A stretch of 64,000 nt of DNA from an uncultured Anaeromassilibacillus sp. (GCA_930987725.1 CAKNKY010000001.1:1-64000), one strand, 5' to 3'; numbered from the stretch's first letter, positions 1-8,947 are shown. Program-made: numbers and translations. Notes: generated from the letters alone by a model not told the origin.

Positions 1-51
1 TGCGGCACACCACATTTCCAATGTGGCTCCTTACCATTAGAATACCTCTCC
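1..51 (-). tRNA. tRNA-Ser (GGA), 3' part cut by window edge
   Basis: On the minus strand the acceptor 5' strand GGAGAGG starts at position 51. A D-arm follows, then an anticodon arm CCACA-TTGGAAA-TGTGG, whose loop gives anticodon GGA (serine). The sequence then runs into the variable arm and leaves the window, so the T-arm and 3' end cannot be seen. A consensus promoter lies about 55 bases upstream. Confidence 0.9.
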
Positions 52-106
52 GTATCCAACAGCTTTTGCAGAATTTATTTCACACCGCACTTGCGAGTGC
101 TTTATT

Positions 107-135
107 ACTATATCAGCCTTTTTCCCAAATGTCAA
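107..135 (-). promoter_or_regulatory. Sigma-A promoter of tRNA-Ser
   Basis: Read on the minus strand: TTGACA (135-130), a 17-base spacer, then TATAGT (112-107) preceded by TGA, so it also has an extended -10. The leader between it and the tRNA carries a small hairpin, GCACTCGCAAGTGC. The spacer resembles that of the tRNA-Leu promoter at 43680-43708. Confidence 0.8.
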
Positions 136-224
136 GCTTTTTTCAAAAAAGATATTTTCCTTTCCTGTTTCCGTAAACTGTTTGTAAAATTATCGCAAAT
201 TTCCTCTTTTCTCAGGGAAGGGAA

Positions 225-253
225 TTGTGAAAAGCGGAAACGATTGCTATAAT
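225..253 (+). promoter_or_regulatory. Sigma-A promoter of the ppx-ppk operon
   Basis: TTGTGA (225-230), a 17-base spacer and TATAAT (248-253). Transcription should begin near 260. This rules out translation from the upstream GTG at 227 and supports the TTG start at 353. Confidence 0.75.
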
Positions 254-352
254 AGAAAAGATCGATTGACAGAACGGGGCCGCAGAGGACGGTTTCTGCC
301 GCACGCCGCAAAAAGCGGCACGCCGTTCAAAAAAATAAGGGAGGTCATCGAT

Positions 353-1927
353 TTGAAGACGGTGAAAACAGCAAAAAAAGGGCGGGCCAACACGGCGGCC
401 GCCATTGACATCGGCTCCAAACTGCTGCGGATGCGGATAGCGCAGATGAGCAAAGGGAACTTGCAGGACCTTGAGTACCTGGAATACCCGACCTCCATCG
501 GCCATGAGGTCTTTACAAACGGAAAAATCAGTTTTGAGAGCATCCGTGCGCTCTCGTCTGCGCTTCACGGTTTTTCCAATCTGATGGAGGAATACGGCGT
601 ATCTTCCAGCCGTGTTGTGGCAACAACAGCCCTTCGGGAAGCGGATAACCGCGCGTTTGTGGTGGATCAGCTCAAGGTGCAAAACGGAATGCAGGTGGAA
701 ATTCTGGAAGACAACCAGGAAAAAGCCTATGTATACGGAGAGATTGCGCAGAAAATTCCGGCTGTGGCGGAGGAAGGGGTTGACCTTTACTCCTATATCG
801 GCACGGGAAGCGTTGGCGTGGCCGTGGTGCAGAATGGGCTTGTGGTTTTTTCGAAAAATGTGCCGGTGGGCGTTTTGAAGCTGCACGACATGCTGGGAGA
901 CCTGCAGAATGCCACCAATGATTTCCATGAAGTGCTGGAAGAATACATCCATGTTTCGATGGGCAGATTTATTTCCGTATATCCGGGCGGTTTTCCAAAC
1001 ATCTCGCGCCTGGTGCTTTCCGGAAACGGCAGCTCTCTGGTGGCACGCCTGTGCGGCGCCAAACAGAAAAACGGCGTATTCCAGATTGCTTCCGAAAAAA
1101 TCAGCGAACTGTATCGTGCCATCTGCAAGCAGACGCCGGAAAAGATCAGCTTTGCCTACCGCATCACCGACTCCGATGCAGAGCTGCTGTATTCGACGCT
1201 GGCGCTTTATCTATATTTGATCAATCTCACCGGCGCGAAAACGGTGTATGCGCCGCCTGTCGATCTGCTTCACCCGATGCTGCGCGAAATGCTGGCACCG
1301 AAAAACCGGGATTCCTCCTTTTTGCAGCTGCGCGAGAGCACACTGGCCTGTGTGCGCCTGCTGGCCGACAGCTTCCAGTGCGACATGAAGCACTCGGAAC
1401 AGATCCTGATCTTTGCAGAAACCCTGTTTGACAAAATGAAGGAGATCCACGGCCTGGATGCACGCCGCCGCCTGCTGCTCGACACTGCGTGCCTGCTGCA
1501 CGAATGCGGCTACTGCACACAGCCGAGACAGTATTCCAGCAGCGCCTTCCACCTAATTCGGAGCATGGATATTTACGGCATTACGGAAAATGACCTCTAC
1601 CTGGTGGCTTCTGCTTTCCTGCCTGCAGACGATACGGAATCCATCCTGACGCTTACGCCGAAGCAGCGTCTTGTTGTGTCCAAGCTGGCGGCTCTCTTCC
1701 GTTTGGCTGATGCGCTGGACCAATCGCAGAAGCAAAAGCTTCGGAACCTGAAGGTGCGGCTTGACAAGAACCGTCTGCTTGTGACGGCGGAAAGCTCGCA
1801 GAACACCTCCCTGGAAGAATGGGCCTTTGCCCAGAAAGTCCCCTTCTTTGAGGAGGTGTTCGGCATCCAGCCGGAGCTGACGATCCACGCTGCACTGCCC
1901 TCGCCCACAAAACATGGAAAGGTGTGA
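353..1927 (+). CDS. Ppx/GppA-family exopolyphosphatase-like protein (divergent)
   Basis: A 524-residue protein starting at TTG 353 behind AGGGAGG (338-344). The actin-like ATPase fold of the Ppx/GppA family is visible: the first phosphate loop is IDIGSKLLRMRI near residue 20, and TALREADNR holds the Glu that is catalytic in known PPX enzymes. The second glycine loop, normally DIGGGSTE, reads YIGTGSVGVAVV. The C-terminal HD-type region has LLHECGYC where LLHDIG is usual. Exopolyphosphatases release Pi from polyphosphate and related GppA enzymes hydrolyse pppGpp. The pairing with ppk 10 bases downstream favours a polyphosphate role. The altered motifs leave catalytic activity open. Confidence 0.8.
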   Translation: MKTVKTAKKGRANTAAAIDIGSKLLRMRIAQMSKGNLQDLEYLEYPTSIGHEVFTNGKISFESIRALSSALHGFSNLMEEYGVSSSRVVATTALREADNRAFVVDQLKVQNGMQVEILEDNQEKAYVYGEIAQKIPAVAEEGVDLYSYIGTGSVGVAVVQNGLVVFSKNVPVGVLKLHDMLGDLQNATNDFHEVLEEYIHVSMGRFISVYPGGFPNISRLVLSGNGSSLVARLCGAKQKNGVFQIASEKISELYRAICKQTPEKISFAYRITDSDAELLYSTLALYLYLINLTGAKTVYAPPVDLLHPMLREMLAPKNRDSSFLQLRESTLACVRLLADSFQCDMKHSEQILIFAETLFDKMKEIHGLDARRRLLLDTACLLHECGYCTQPRQYSSSAFHLIRSMDIYGITENDLYLVASAFLPADDTESILTLTPKQRLVVSKLAALFRLADALDQSQKQKLRNLKVRLDKNRLLVTAESSQNTSLEEWAFAQKVPFFEEVFGIQPELTIHAALPSPTKHGKV

Positions 1928-1937
1928 ACGAAAGCCT

Positions 1938-4094
1938 ATGAAATCTTCCGTTTCCGAAAAAGAGAAACAGCAAAAACAGAAAATCCCGTACTTAAACCGC
2001 GAGCTGAGCTGGCTTGATTTTAATATCCGTGTACTGGAAGAGGCCTTTGAAAAGGAAAACCCCATTTTCGAACGGCTTCGGTTCCTGGCCATCACGGCTT
2101 CCAATCTCGATGAATTTTTCATGGTGCGTGTGGCGGGCGTCATGGAACAGGTGCGCTCCAAGATCAACGCGCCCGATCTTTCCGGCCTGACGCCGCAGGA
2201 ACTGCTCAACCGCCTGCGCGAGAAAATTTCCCGGTTTATGGAAAAGCAGTATTCCTGCTATAACCGCTCCATCCTCCCTGTTCTGAAAAACAAAGGGTTT
2301 GTCTTTGCTGACCCGGAGGAGCTCAACGCGGAGCAGCGCGAATATGTAGAACAGTATTTTGCCAGAACGCTCTTCCCTGTGCTCACGCCGCTTGCGGTTG
2401 ACAGAAGCCGCCCCTTCCCCATGCTCTCCAACAAGAGCCAGAACATAGCCGTACGGCTGGAGGATGAAAACGGCGAACCGTGCTTTGCCGTGGTACAGGT
2501 GCCCGGCATTGTGCCGCGCTTCCTGGAAATTCCCACGCAGGAGGGCAGCGGAGCGGAACGCACCTTCTTCCTGCTGGAGCAGGTGATCACGCTGATGCTG
2601 CCGCAGCTGTTTGAGCTGCACACGATCAAGGCTTCCTGCCCCTTCCGCCTCACCCGCAACTCCGACCTCGAGATCGACGAGGAAGCAGAGGATCTGATGG
2701 TGGAGGTGCAGAAATCGATCAAGAAGCGCCAGCGCGGCCGTCCTGTGCGGCTGGAGCTTGCCCAGAAGTGCGACCCAGACATTCGCGAGTTCCTCACGGA
2801 GATGCTCAAAATGAATGACAAGGACATTTATGAGCTTCCGGGCCCGCTGGATCTCACGTTCCTTTCCAAATTTGCCGGACTGCCAGGCTATGAATCGCTG
2901 TGCTTCAAGCCCATCGTGCCCGTCTCCCCGCCCGCCGACTTCTGGGGCTGCAGCGATATTTTCGAAGCCATCCGGGAACGCGACCGCATGGTGCACCACC
3001 CCTATGAGAGCTTTGACTGCGTGACGGAATTCGTGCGCCGCGCGGCGGAGGACGACAAGGTGCTTGCCATCAAGCAGACGCTGTACCGTGTGAGCGGCCA
3101 CTCCCCCATTGTGGCGGCGCTGATTAAGGCGGCCGAAGCGGGAAAACAGGTGACGGTTCTCGTGGAACTCAAGGCGCGCTTTGATGAGGAAAACAACATC
3201 CTGTGGGCGAAAAAGCTCGAGGCTGCCGGCTGCCACGTGGTGTATGGCCTGGCGGGCCTGAAAACACACTGCAAGATTCTGCTCGTGGTGCGCCAGGATG
3301 AAGACGGCATCCGCCGTTACCTGCATATGGGAACCGGCAACTACAACGATTCCACGGCGAAGGCTTACACCGACATCGGCATGTTTACCTGCCGGGAACC
3401 ATTTGGCTCCGACGCTTCCTCGCTGTTCAACGTGCTCACGGGCTATTCGCTGCCGCCGGAGTACAACAAATTTATTGTGGCTCCCCACGGCATGCGAACC
3501 TTTTTCGAGGAACGCATCCGCCGCGAAACGGAAAATGCCCGCCGCGGCCTGCCCTCCGGCATCACGGCCAAGGTCAATTCCCTTGTGGACGCCAACATCA
3601 TTTCCCTGCTCTATGAAGCTTCCCAGGCTGGCGTGCCGATCCAGCTGATTGTGCGCGGCATCTGCTGCCTCATTCCCGGTCTGCCAGGTGTGAGCGAAAC
3701 GATCACCGTGCGCAGCATCGTGGGCCAGCTTCTGGAACACAGCCGTATTTTCTGCTTTGAAAACGGCGGGGAAAAACACATTTTTATGGGCAGTGCGGAC
3801 TGGATGCCGCGCAACCTTGACCGCCGCGTGGAGCTGGTGTTCCCGATTGAGGACGAAGGACTGAAGCAGCGCGCTTTCTCCATTCTGGAGCTCATGCTGA
3901 GCGACAATGTGAACGCCAGGATCATGCAGCCTGACACGAGCTACGCCCACATTGATCACCGCGGGAAGGCCTCCGTAAACTGCCAGAGCAAGTTTTCCGT
4001 TCTGGCGCAGCAGGCTGTGTGCGCTTTGGAAGAACAGGATCTTGCAAAACCGCTTCAACCCTTGTATACTATTGAAGAAGCACAAAAAAAGTAA
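1938..4094 (+). CDS. ppk: Polyphosphate kinase 1
   Basis: A 718-residue protein, normal length for PPK1, which reversibly transfers the ATP gamma-phosphate to polyphosphate. It shows the N-terminal signature LNRELSWLDFNIRVLEEAF, the phospho-accepting His in GLKTHCKILLV, the motif HMGTGNYNDSTAKAYTDIG, and the C-terminal phospholipase-D-like segment MGSADWMPRNLDRRVELVF. Start ATG 1938 was chosen because it begins just after the ppx stop; an in-frame ATG at 1914 lies inside ppx. It is co-transcribed with the ppx-like gene. Its last codons contain a promoter for the downstream phosphofructokinase. Confidence 0.96.
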   Translation: MKSSVSEKEKQQKQKIPYLNRELSWLDFNIRVLEEAFEKENPIFERLRFLAITASNLDEFFMVRVAGVMEQVRSKINAPDLSGLTPQELLNRLREKISRFMEKQYSCYNRSILPVLKNKGFVFADPEELNAEQREYVEQYFARTLFPVLTPLAVDRSRPFPMLSNKSQNIAVRLEDENGEPCFAVVQVPGIVPRFLEIPTQEGSGAERTFFLLEQVITLMLPQLFELHTIKASCPFRLTRNSDLEIDEEAEDLMVEVQKSIKKRQRGRPVRLELAQKCDPDIREFLTEMLKMNDKDIYELPGPLDLTFLSKFAGLPGYESLCFKPIVPVSPPADFWGCSDIFEAIRERDRMVHHPYESFDCVTEFVRRAAEDDKVLAIKQTLYRVSGHSPIVAALIKAAEAGKQVTVLVELKARFDEENNILWAKKLEAAGCHVVYGLAGLKTHCKILLVVRQDEDGIRRYLHMGTGNYNDSTAKAYTDIGMFTCREPFGSDASSLFNVLTGYSLPPEYNKFIVAPHGMRTFFEERIRRETENARRGLPSGITAKVNSLVDANIISLLYEASQAGVPIQLIVRGICCLIPGLPGVSETITVRSIVGQLLEHSRIFCFENGGEKHIFMGSADWMPRNLDRRVELVFPIEDEGLKQRAFSILELMLSDNVNARIMQPDTSYAHIDHRGKASVNCQSKFSVLAQQAVCALEEQDLAKPLQPLYTIEEAQKK
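4042..4070 (+). promoter_or_regulatory. Promoter for pfk inside the 3' end of ppk
   Basis: TTGCAA (4042-4047), exactly 17 bases, TATACT (4065-4070). It lies within the last ten or so codons of ppk and would start a transcript near 4077, giving pfk a leader of about 140 bases. Confidence 0.65.
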
Positions 4095-4130
4095 GGCTTT
4101 GCCGATTTACCTGCGAAGAAAATAACAGAC

Positions 4131-4181
4131 GCTTTCCAATCGGGAAAGCCCCTGTGCGCAAGCAGCGCTCTGAGACACAGG
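4131..4181 (+). other. Structured leader between ppk and pfk
   Basis: Two adjacent inverted repeats. GCTTTCC (4131-4137) can pair with GGAAAGC (4143-4149). CCTGTG (4151-4156) can pair with CACAGG (4176-4181), with an alternative inner GCGC/GCGC helix. Neither is followed by a T-run, so this is not an obvious terminator. No known riboswitch class was recognised. Confidence 0.35.
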
Positions 4182-4218
4182 AACCGGCACAGCCCGGGAA
4201 GTAGGGGGAATTTGCAGC

Positions 4219-5295
4219 ATGAAACGAATCGGAATCCTGACAAGCGGCGGCGATTGCCAGGGATTGAACGCCGCTATCCGCGGCGTTGCGAAGGCCCTGT
4301 ATGTGAAATGGGGCAAAGACTTAGAAATTTACGGCATCCAGGACGGGTACCGCGGCCTAATCACGGGGGAATACCGGAAAATGAAGCAGGAGGATTTTTC
4401 CGGCATTCTCACGCTCGGCGGCACCATTTTGGGCACTTCGCGTCAGCCGTTCAAGAAGATGCGTGTGATTGAGGAAGACAACGTGGACAAAGTGTGCGCC
4501 ATGAAGGAGAACTTCAAGAAGATGAAGCTCGACTGCCTCGTCATTCTGGGCGGCAACGGCACGCACAAGACGGCAAACCTTCTGAGCGAGGAGGGCATTC
4601 CCGTTGTGACGCTTCCGAAGACGATCGACAACGATGTGTGGGGAACCGACATGACGTTTGGTTTCCACTCCGCCGTGGAGATCGCCACAACGGTGGTGGA
4701 CTGCATTCACACGACCGCCACATCGCACGGGCGCGTATTTATTGTGGAAATCATGGGCCACAAGGTGGGTTGGCTGCCGCTTTACGCCGGCCTGGCCGGC
4801 GGCGCGGATGTGATTCTGCTGCCCGAAATTCCCTATAAACTGAATTCCATCGTGAAAACGTTGGAGCAGCGCAACAAGGAGGGAAAAAACTTCTCGATTC
4901 TTGCCGTAGCGGAAGGCGCCATTTCCGCCGAGGAGGCAAAGCTTTCGAAGAAGGAATTCAAGTCTGCGCGTGCCTCGATGCAGTACCCCTCCATCTCGTA
5001 CCGTCTGGCCGCAGAACTAGGCGAGGCAACCGGCCAGGAGATCCGCGTCACAGTGCCCGGCCATTTCCAGCGCGGCGGCAGCCCCTGCGCCTATGACCGT
5101 GTGCTTTCCACCCGGTTCGGCACAGCGGCGGCACAGCTCATTGCCAACAAGGATTACGGCAAGATGGTTGCGCTCAAAGGCACCCAAATCATCGGCATTC
5201 CGCTCTCCGAAGTGGCAGGCAAACTGAAAACGGTGCCGGTGGACTGCGAGGAAATCCAGTCCGGCCGTGACCTTGGCATCAGCTTCGGCGACTGA
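4219..5295 (+). CDS. 6-phosphofructokinase (ATP or PPi type unresolved)
   Basis: A 358-residue PFK-family protein that phosphorylates fructose 6-phosphate at C1. It has GGDCQGLNAAIRG at the N-terminus (Gln where Pro is usual), the nucleotide loop GGNGTHKTA, the catalytic TIDNDVWGTDMTFGF, and the substrate-binding EIMGHKVGWLPLYAG and GHFQRGGSPCAYDR. The two residues that usually separate ATP from PPi enzymes are Gly114 (as in ATP enzymes) and Lys134 in LPKTIDND (as in PPi enzymes). This mixed state does not allow donor prediction. It has its own promoter in ppk, an AGGGGG ribosome site, and a terminator directly after it. Confidence 0.93.
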   Translation: MKRIGILTSGGDCQGLNAAIRGVAKALYVKWGKDLEIYGIQDGYRGLITGEYRKMKQEDFSGILTLGGTILGTSRQPFKKMRVIEEDNVDKVCAMKENFKKMKLDCLVILGGNGTHKTANLLSEEGIPVVTLPKTIDNDVWGTDMTFGFHSAVEIATTVVDCIHTTATSHGRVFIVEIMGHKVGWLPLYAGLAGGADVILLPEIPYKLNSIVKTLEQRNKEGKNFSILAVAEGAISAEEAKLSKKEFKSARASMQYPSISYRLAAELGEATGQEIRVTVPGHFQRGGSPCAYDRVLSTRFGTAAAQLIANKDYGKMVALKGTQIIGIPLSEVAGKLKTVPVDCEEIQSGRDLGISFGD

Positions 5296-5320
5296 AGAAG
5301 CAGTTTCAAAAAACGTATAA

Positions 5321-5349
5321 GGCGGCGCGGATCCCTGCGCCGCCTTTTT
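5321..5349 (+). terminator. Intrinsic terminator after pfk
   Basis: GGCGGCGC (5321-5328) pairs with GCGCCGCC (5337-5344), followed by a run of five T. Confidence 0.85.
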
Positions 5350-5424
5350 CGCTCTTCGCTGCGCAGCCCTCCCCTCTTCTCCTCCCTGCGCACTGCGTCA
5401 ACAACAGGAAAAGGAGTCCCCGTT

Positions 5425-6132
5425 ATGGATTTTATCATCGATCATCTGAGCAAAAGCTATGAACAGAAAAAAGTGCTGGAGGATGTGAGCTTCCGCTTTT
5501 CCAGCGGGAAAATCTACGGCCTGCTGGGGCGGAACGGCGCCGGCAAAACGACGCTTTTCAACTGCCTGAACCGCGATATCACCGTAGACGGCGGAGCATT
5601 CTTCTTTGAGGACGAACAGGGGCGGCGCGAAGTGGAACCGGAGGACATCGGCTACGTCCTCTCCACCCCGACGGTGCCGGATTTCCTGACGGGACGGGAA
5701 TTCCTGAAATTCTTCATGGACATCAACCGCGGCAGCATCACCGACCCGAAACCGCTCGACGACTATTTTGACTTCATCAGCATTCCGGCAGAGGACCGCG
5801 ACAGGCTCATGAAGGACTACTCGCACGGCATGAAGAACAAGATGCAGATGCTGATCAATTTCATTGCGAACCCGACGCTGTTCCTGCTGGACGAGCCTCT
5901 CACCTCGCTCGACGTCGTTGTGGCGGAGGAGATGAAGCAGCTTCTGCGCGAGTGCAAGGAGGGCCGCATCATCATCTTCTCCACACACCTGCTCGACCTG
6001 GCAGTCGACCTGTGCGATGAGATTGTGCTGCTCAGCCACGGGATGCTGCAGAGCGTGGATCACGCCGCGCTCGACAACGACGCTTTCAAGGAAAAGATTC
6101 TGGATGCCCTGCGGGAGGACGGCCATGCTTAA
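5425..6132 (+). CDS. ABC transporter ATP-binding protein
   Basis: A 235-residue ABC ATPase with Walker A LLGRNGAGKTTLFNCL near residue 35, Walker B LFLLDEPLTSLD near residue 155 and H-loop FSTHLLDLAVDL. The signature position reads YSHGMKNKMQ rather than LSGGQ, which is common in CcmA/BcrA-like exporters. AAAGGAG precedes the ATG. The gene overlaps the following membrane gene by 8 bases, so the two are translationally coupled and probably form one exporter. The substrate cannot be told from sequence. Confidence 0.9.
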   Translation: MDFIIDHLSKSYEQKKVLEDVSFRFSSGKIYGLLGRNGAGKTTLFNCLNRDITVDGGAFFFEDEQGRREVEPEDIGYVLSTPTVPDFLTGREFLKFFMDINRGSITDPKPLDDYFDFISIPAEDRDRLMKDYSHGMKNKMQMLINFIANPTLFLLDEPLTSLDVVVAEEMKQLLRECKEGRIIIFSTHLLDLAVDLCDEIVLLSHGMLQSVDHAALDNDAFKEKILDALREDGHA

Positions 6133-7699
6133 CACAATGCTGCTCTCGTTTTCTCTGAAAAATACATATCGTGTCAACGCCATTTTGCACTCGCTCAAGC
6201 AGATCCCGCTTCTCAAGCGGCTGCTGCCTGACACGCTCTACCGTGTGCGCGGTCTGAAAATTTTTGCCAATGTGCTTGCCGCGCTCTATGAACTTCTCTC
6301 CGTCTTTCTGTTTAAATTTCTCTATGTGTTCTGCTTTCTGTTCCTGCCCCCAATCCTGCAGGAGGGCAAAATGCTGCCCGAAGCCTTTCCGCAGATTTAC
6401 CTCTTTCTGGCACTGCTCGGCGCGTTCAGCAACACCTTCCTGTTCAACCCCACAAAGGAAAAGTATTACGCCGTCATCCTGATGCGCATGAACGCCCGCT
6501 CCTATGCTCTCGCCAACTACGCTTATGACATGGCGAAATATCTTGTGGGCCAGCTCACAGCCATGATGGTGCTGGGCGGGCTGGCCAGTGTGCCGCTGTG
6601 GCTTTGTGCGCTCGCGCCGCTCTTTGCGGCGGGATGCAAGGTAACTGTGGCAGCTTACACGCTGCACGACTATGAAAAGACAGGAAAGGCAACCAGCGAA
6701 AACAAGCTGGGCAAACTTGATTGGGTGGCGATCGGCATGCTGCTGATTGCTGCCTATGTGCCGTTCCTCCTCGGATGGTTTCTGCCGCAGGCTGCGCTGG
6801 CGGGAATCTTTCTTGCCGGCATCCTGATCGGCGCGCTGTCACTGCGGAAGGTTCTCACGTTCCGCGAATACCGCGCCCTGTATCAGAAGCTTCTCACGGA
6901 GGGCATGGCAACGCTCAGCTCTGCCAAAGCGGCGCCCGCTGCCCAGGTGAAGAAAAACATTTCGGCGGACACCGGCATCACCAGCAAAAAGGAAGGCTTT
7001 GAGTTTCTCAATGAGCTATTCATCCGGCGCCACCAGAAAATCCTGTGGAAGTCCTCGAAGCGGATTGCGGTTGTCGCCGCCTGTATATTTGCCCTGCTGA
7101 TCGGGCTCCTGTTCTTCCTGCCGGAGGAAGACAGACGGGACATGAGCGTCCTCCCGCTCACCTACCTCCCCTATTTCACCTTTATCATGTATTCCGTCAA
7201 CCGCGGGACCGGCTTTACCCAGGCCCTGTTCATGAACTGCGACGTAAGCCTTCTGACGTACTCCTTTTTCAAGCAGCCGAAAATGATCCTGCGTCTGTTT
7301 CGCATCCGGCTTCGGGAGATCATCAAGGTCAATTTGCTGCCGGCCACCGTTATTGCGGCGGGTCTGTGCTTTATTCTGGCCCTTTCCGGCGGGACGGACA
7401 ACCCTGTGAACTATCTCGTTCTGATTGTGTCCATCCTCTGCCTGAGCGTCTTCTTTTCCGTGCATTATCTCACGATCTATTATCTTCTCCAGCCCTATAA
7501 TGCAGGCACGGAGATGAAAAATGGGACGTATCGCCTGGTTCTCATGGCTACATATCTCATTTGCTTCATATTGATGCAGCTGCGCCTGCCCACACTGTTG
7601 TTCGGGGGCGCCGTGATCCTGTTCTGCGCAGCTTACTGTGCGATCGCCTGCGTGCTCGTATACCGGCTCGCACCGAAAACATTCCGGATTCACGGCTGA
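6125..7699 (+). CDS. ABC exporter membrane subunit, substrate unknown
   Basis: A 524-residue polytopic membrane protein starting at ATG 6125 inside the end of the ATPase gene. Hydrophobic segments cluster in two halves: roughly residues 50-240 (including FLFKFLYVFCFLFLPPIL) and 330-520 (IAVVAACIFALLIGLLFFL, YLVLIVSILCLSVFFSVHYL). A cytosolic stretch rich in Lys/Glu lies between them. This two-half layout, paired with a single ATPase, fits the large putative-exporter permease families of Firmicutes rather than importers, and no binding protein is nearby. An intrinsic terminator follows. Confidence 0.8.
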   Translation: MLNTMLLSFSLKNTYRVNAILHSLKQIPLLKRLLPDTLYRVRGLKIFANVLAALYELLSVFLFKFLYVFCFLFLPPILQEGKMLPEAFPQIYLFLALLGAFSNTFLFNPTKEKYYAVILMRMNARSYALANYAYDMAKYLVGQLTAMMVLGGLASVPLWLCALAPLFAAGCKVTVAAYTLHDYEKTGKATSENKLGKLDWVAIGMLLIAAYVPFLLGWFLPQAALAGIFLAGILIGALSLRKVLTFREYRALYQKLLTEGMATLSSAKAAPAAQVKKNISADTGITSKKEGFEFLNELFIRRHQKILWKSSKRIAVVAACIFALLIGLLFFLPEEDRRDMSVLPLTYLPYFTFIMYSVNRGTGFTQALFMNCDVSLLTYSFFKQPKMILRLFRIRLREIIKVNLLPATVIAAGLCFILALSGGTDNPVNYLVLIVSILCLSVFFSVHYLTIYYLLQPYNAGTEMKNGTYRLVLMATYLICFILMQLRLPTLLFGGAVILFCAAYCAIACVLVYRLAPKTFRIHG

Positions 7700-7720
7700 A
7701 TCTGCCTGCTCTTTCAGGCA

Positions 7721-7756
7721 AAAAATGCCGCACAGCCTGAGCTGTGCGGCATTTTT
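7721..7756 (+). terminator. Intrinsic terminator after the ABC exporter
   Basis: A near-perfect 16-base inverted repeat (ATGCCGCACAGC / GCTGTGCGGCAT core, four-base loop) is flanked by A5 and T5. It can work in both directions and lies between two convergent transcripts (ABC operon and queA). Confidence 0.88.
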
Positions 7757-7876
7757 GAGATCTGAGCGCCTGTTTCAGAGGAGCAACATGGCATCGAAGA
7801 TGTTCACGGGATATCAGTATTGTTCATTTTGGTATCACGCTTACGTTTCGGTAAGTATTTTTTCGTTTGAAAACTG

Positions 7877-8905
7877 TTATCGAATGAACATTGCATCGCC
7901 GAAGCTGAAAAAGCGATATCGCTCCTGGACAGCGATGCGGTAGGCATTCATCGTGTGCTCATAACCGGCAAAGGCGGAGACGAGCATGATGAGCGTGCTT
8001 TCCGGCAGATGGAAATTGGTGACAAGGCCATCGAGAACCTTAAATTCGTAGCCGGGGTAGATGAAAATGTCCGTCCATCCGCTGCTCTCCCTGACGCAGC
8101 CCTCCCGCGTGCCGATCGTCTCGAGCGTCCGGCAGCTCGTGGTGCCAACGGCGATGACGCGCTTGCCCTCGTCCTTTGCCGCATGGATCAGAGCGGCATT
8201 TTCGGCCGTGAGAGCATAATGCTCAGAGTGCATCTTGTGATCCTCAATGCGCTCCACCTTCACGGGGCGGAAAGTGCCGAGGCCGACGTGAAGCGTAACA
8301 AAGGCAATGCGCACGCCCTTTTCCCGCACGCGGTTAAGCAGCTCCGGCGTGAAATGCAGGCCGGCCGTGGGCGCCGCGGCGGAGCCGCGCTCCCGGGAAT
8401 AGACATTCTGATACCGCTCCTGATCCTTGAGCTCCGTCGTGATGTAATGCGGAAGCGGCATAGTGCCGATTTTGTCGAGAATTTCATAGAAATTCCCGCT
8501 GTCATAGGAAAAGCGGAGCAGGCGGTTGCCCCCTTCCAGAACGTCGAGGACCTCACAGCGCAGCTGACCGTTTCCGAACACAAAGCGGGAGCCGGGCTTT
8601 GCACGGCGCCCGGGGCCGGCAAGGGCTTCCCAATCATCGCCGGTGCGATGCGTCAAGAGCAGAAACTCCACATGCGCGCCGGTGTCCTCCTTCACGCCGA
8701 ACAGGCGGGCAGGCAGCACGCGGGAATCGTTGAGCACCAGACAGTCGCCCGGCTCCAGATACTCCACAAGATCGCGGAAATGGCGGTGCTCCAACGCGCC
8801 CGTGCGGCGGTTCATGACCATCAGCCGGGATGCGTCGCGCGGCTCAATCGGCGTCTGCGCGATCAGCTCCTGCGGCAGATCGTAGTAAAAGTCACTTGTC
8901 TTCAT
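7877..8905 (-). CDS. queA: tRNA preQ1(34) S-adenosylmethionine ribosyltransferase-isomerase
   Basis: A 342-residue protein that makes epoxyqueuosine in tRNA anticodons by moving the ribosyl part of SAM to preQ1. Typical QueA segments are present: [19 protein letters not shown] at the N-terminus, [23 protein letters not shown] and the C-terminal [19 protein letters not shown]. The reading frame extends upstream to 9235, but that part crosses the opposite-strand lysine riboswitch. The family start MKTSDFYYD at 8905 is therefore used. No tgt is adjacent here. Confidence 0.95.
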   Translation of the reverse strand: MKTSDFYYDLPQELIAQTPIEPRDASRLMVMNRRTGALEHRHFRDLVEYLEPGDCLVLNDSRVLPARLFGVKEDTGAHVEFLLLTHRTGDDWEALAGPGRRAKPGSRFVFGNGQLRCEVLDVLEGGNRLLRFSYDSGNFYEILDKIGTMPLPHYITTELKDQERYQNVYSRERGSAAAPTAGLHFTPELLNRVREKGVRIAFVTLHVGLGTFRPVKVERIEDHKMHSEHYALTAENAALIHAAKDEGKRVIAVGTTSCRTLETIGTREGCVRESSGWTDIFIYPGYEFKVLDGLVTNFHLPESTLIMLVSAFAGYEHTMNAYRIAVQERYRFFSFGDAMFIR

Positions 8906-8947
8906 ATCATTTTTCAATTCCGTATCATCCCATTCAATAAATTTCGT

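Noticed and set aside
227..352. Upstream extension of the ppx-like protein
   Set aside because: The codons overlap the -35/-10 boxes of the gene's own promoter, so they are not in the transcript. TTG 353 has the ribosome site.
1992..4085. A 697-codon minus-strand frame opposite ppk
   Set aside because: It mirrors ppk exactly and has low-complexity His/Arg content with no motif.
7790..7943. A short plus-strand frame behind AGAGGAG after the ABC exporter
   Set aside because: It follows a strong terminator without a promoter and runs into the end of queA on the opposite strand.
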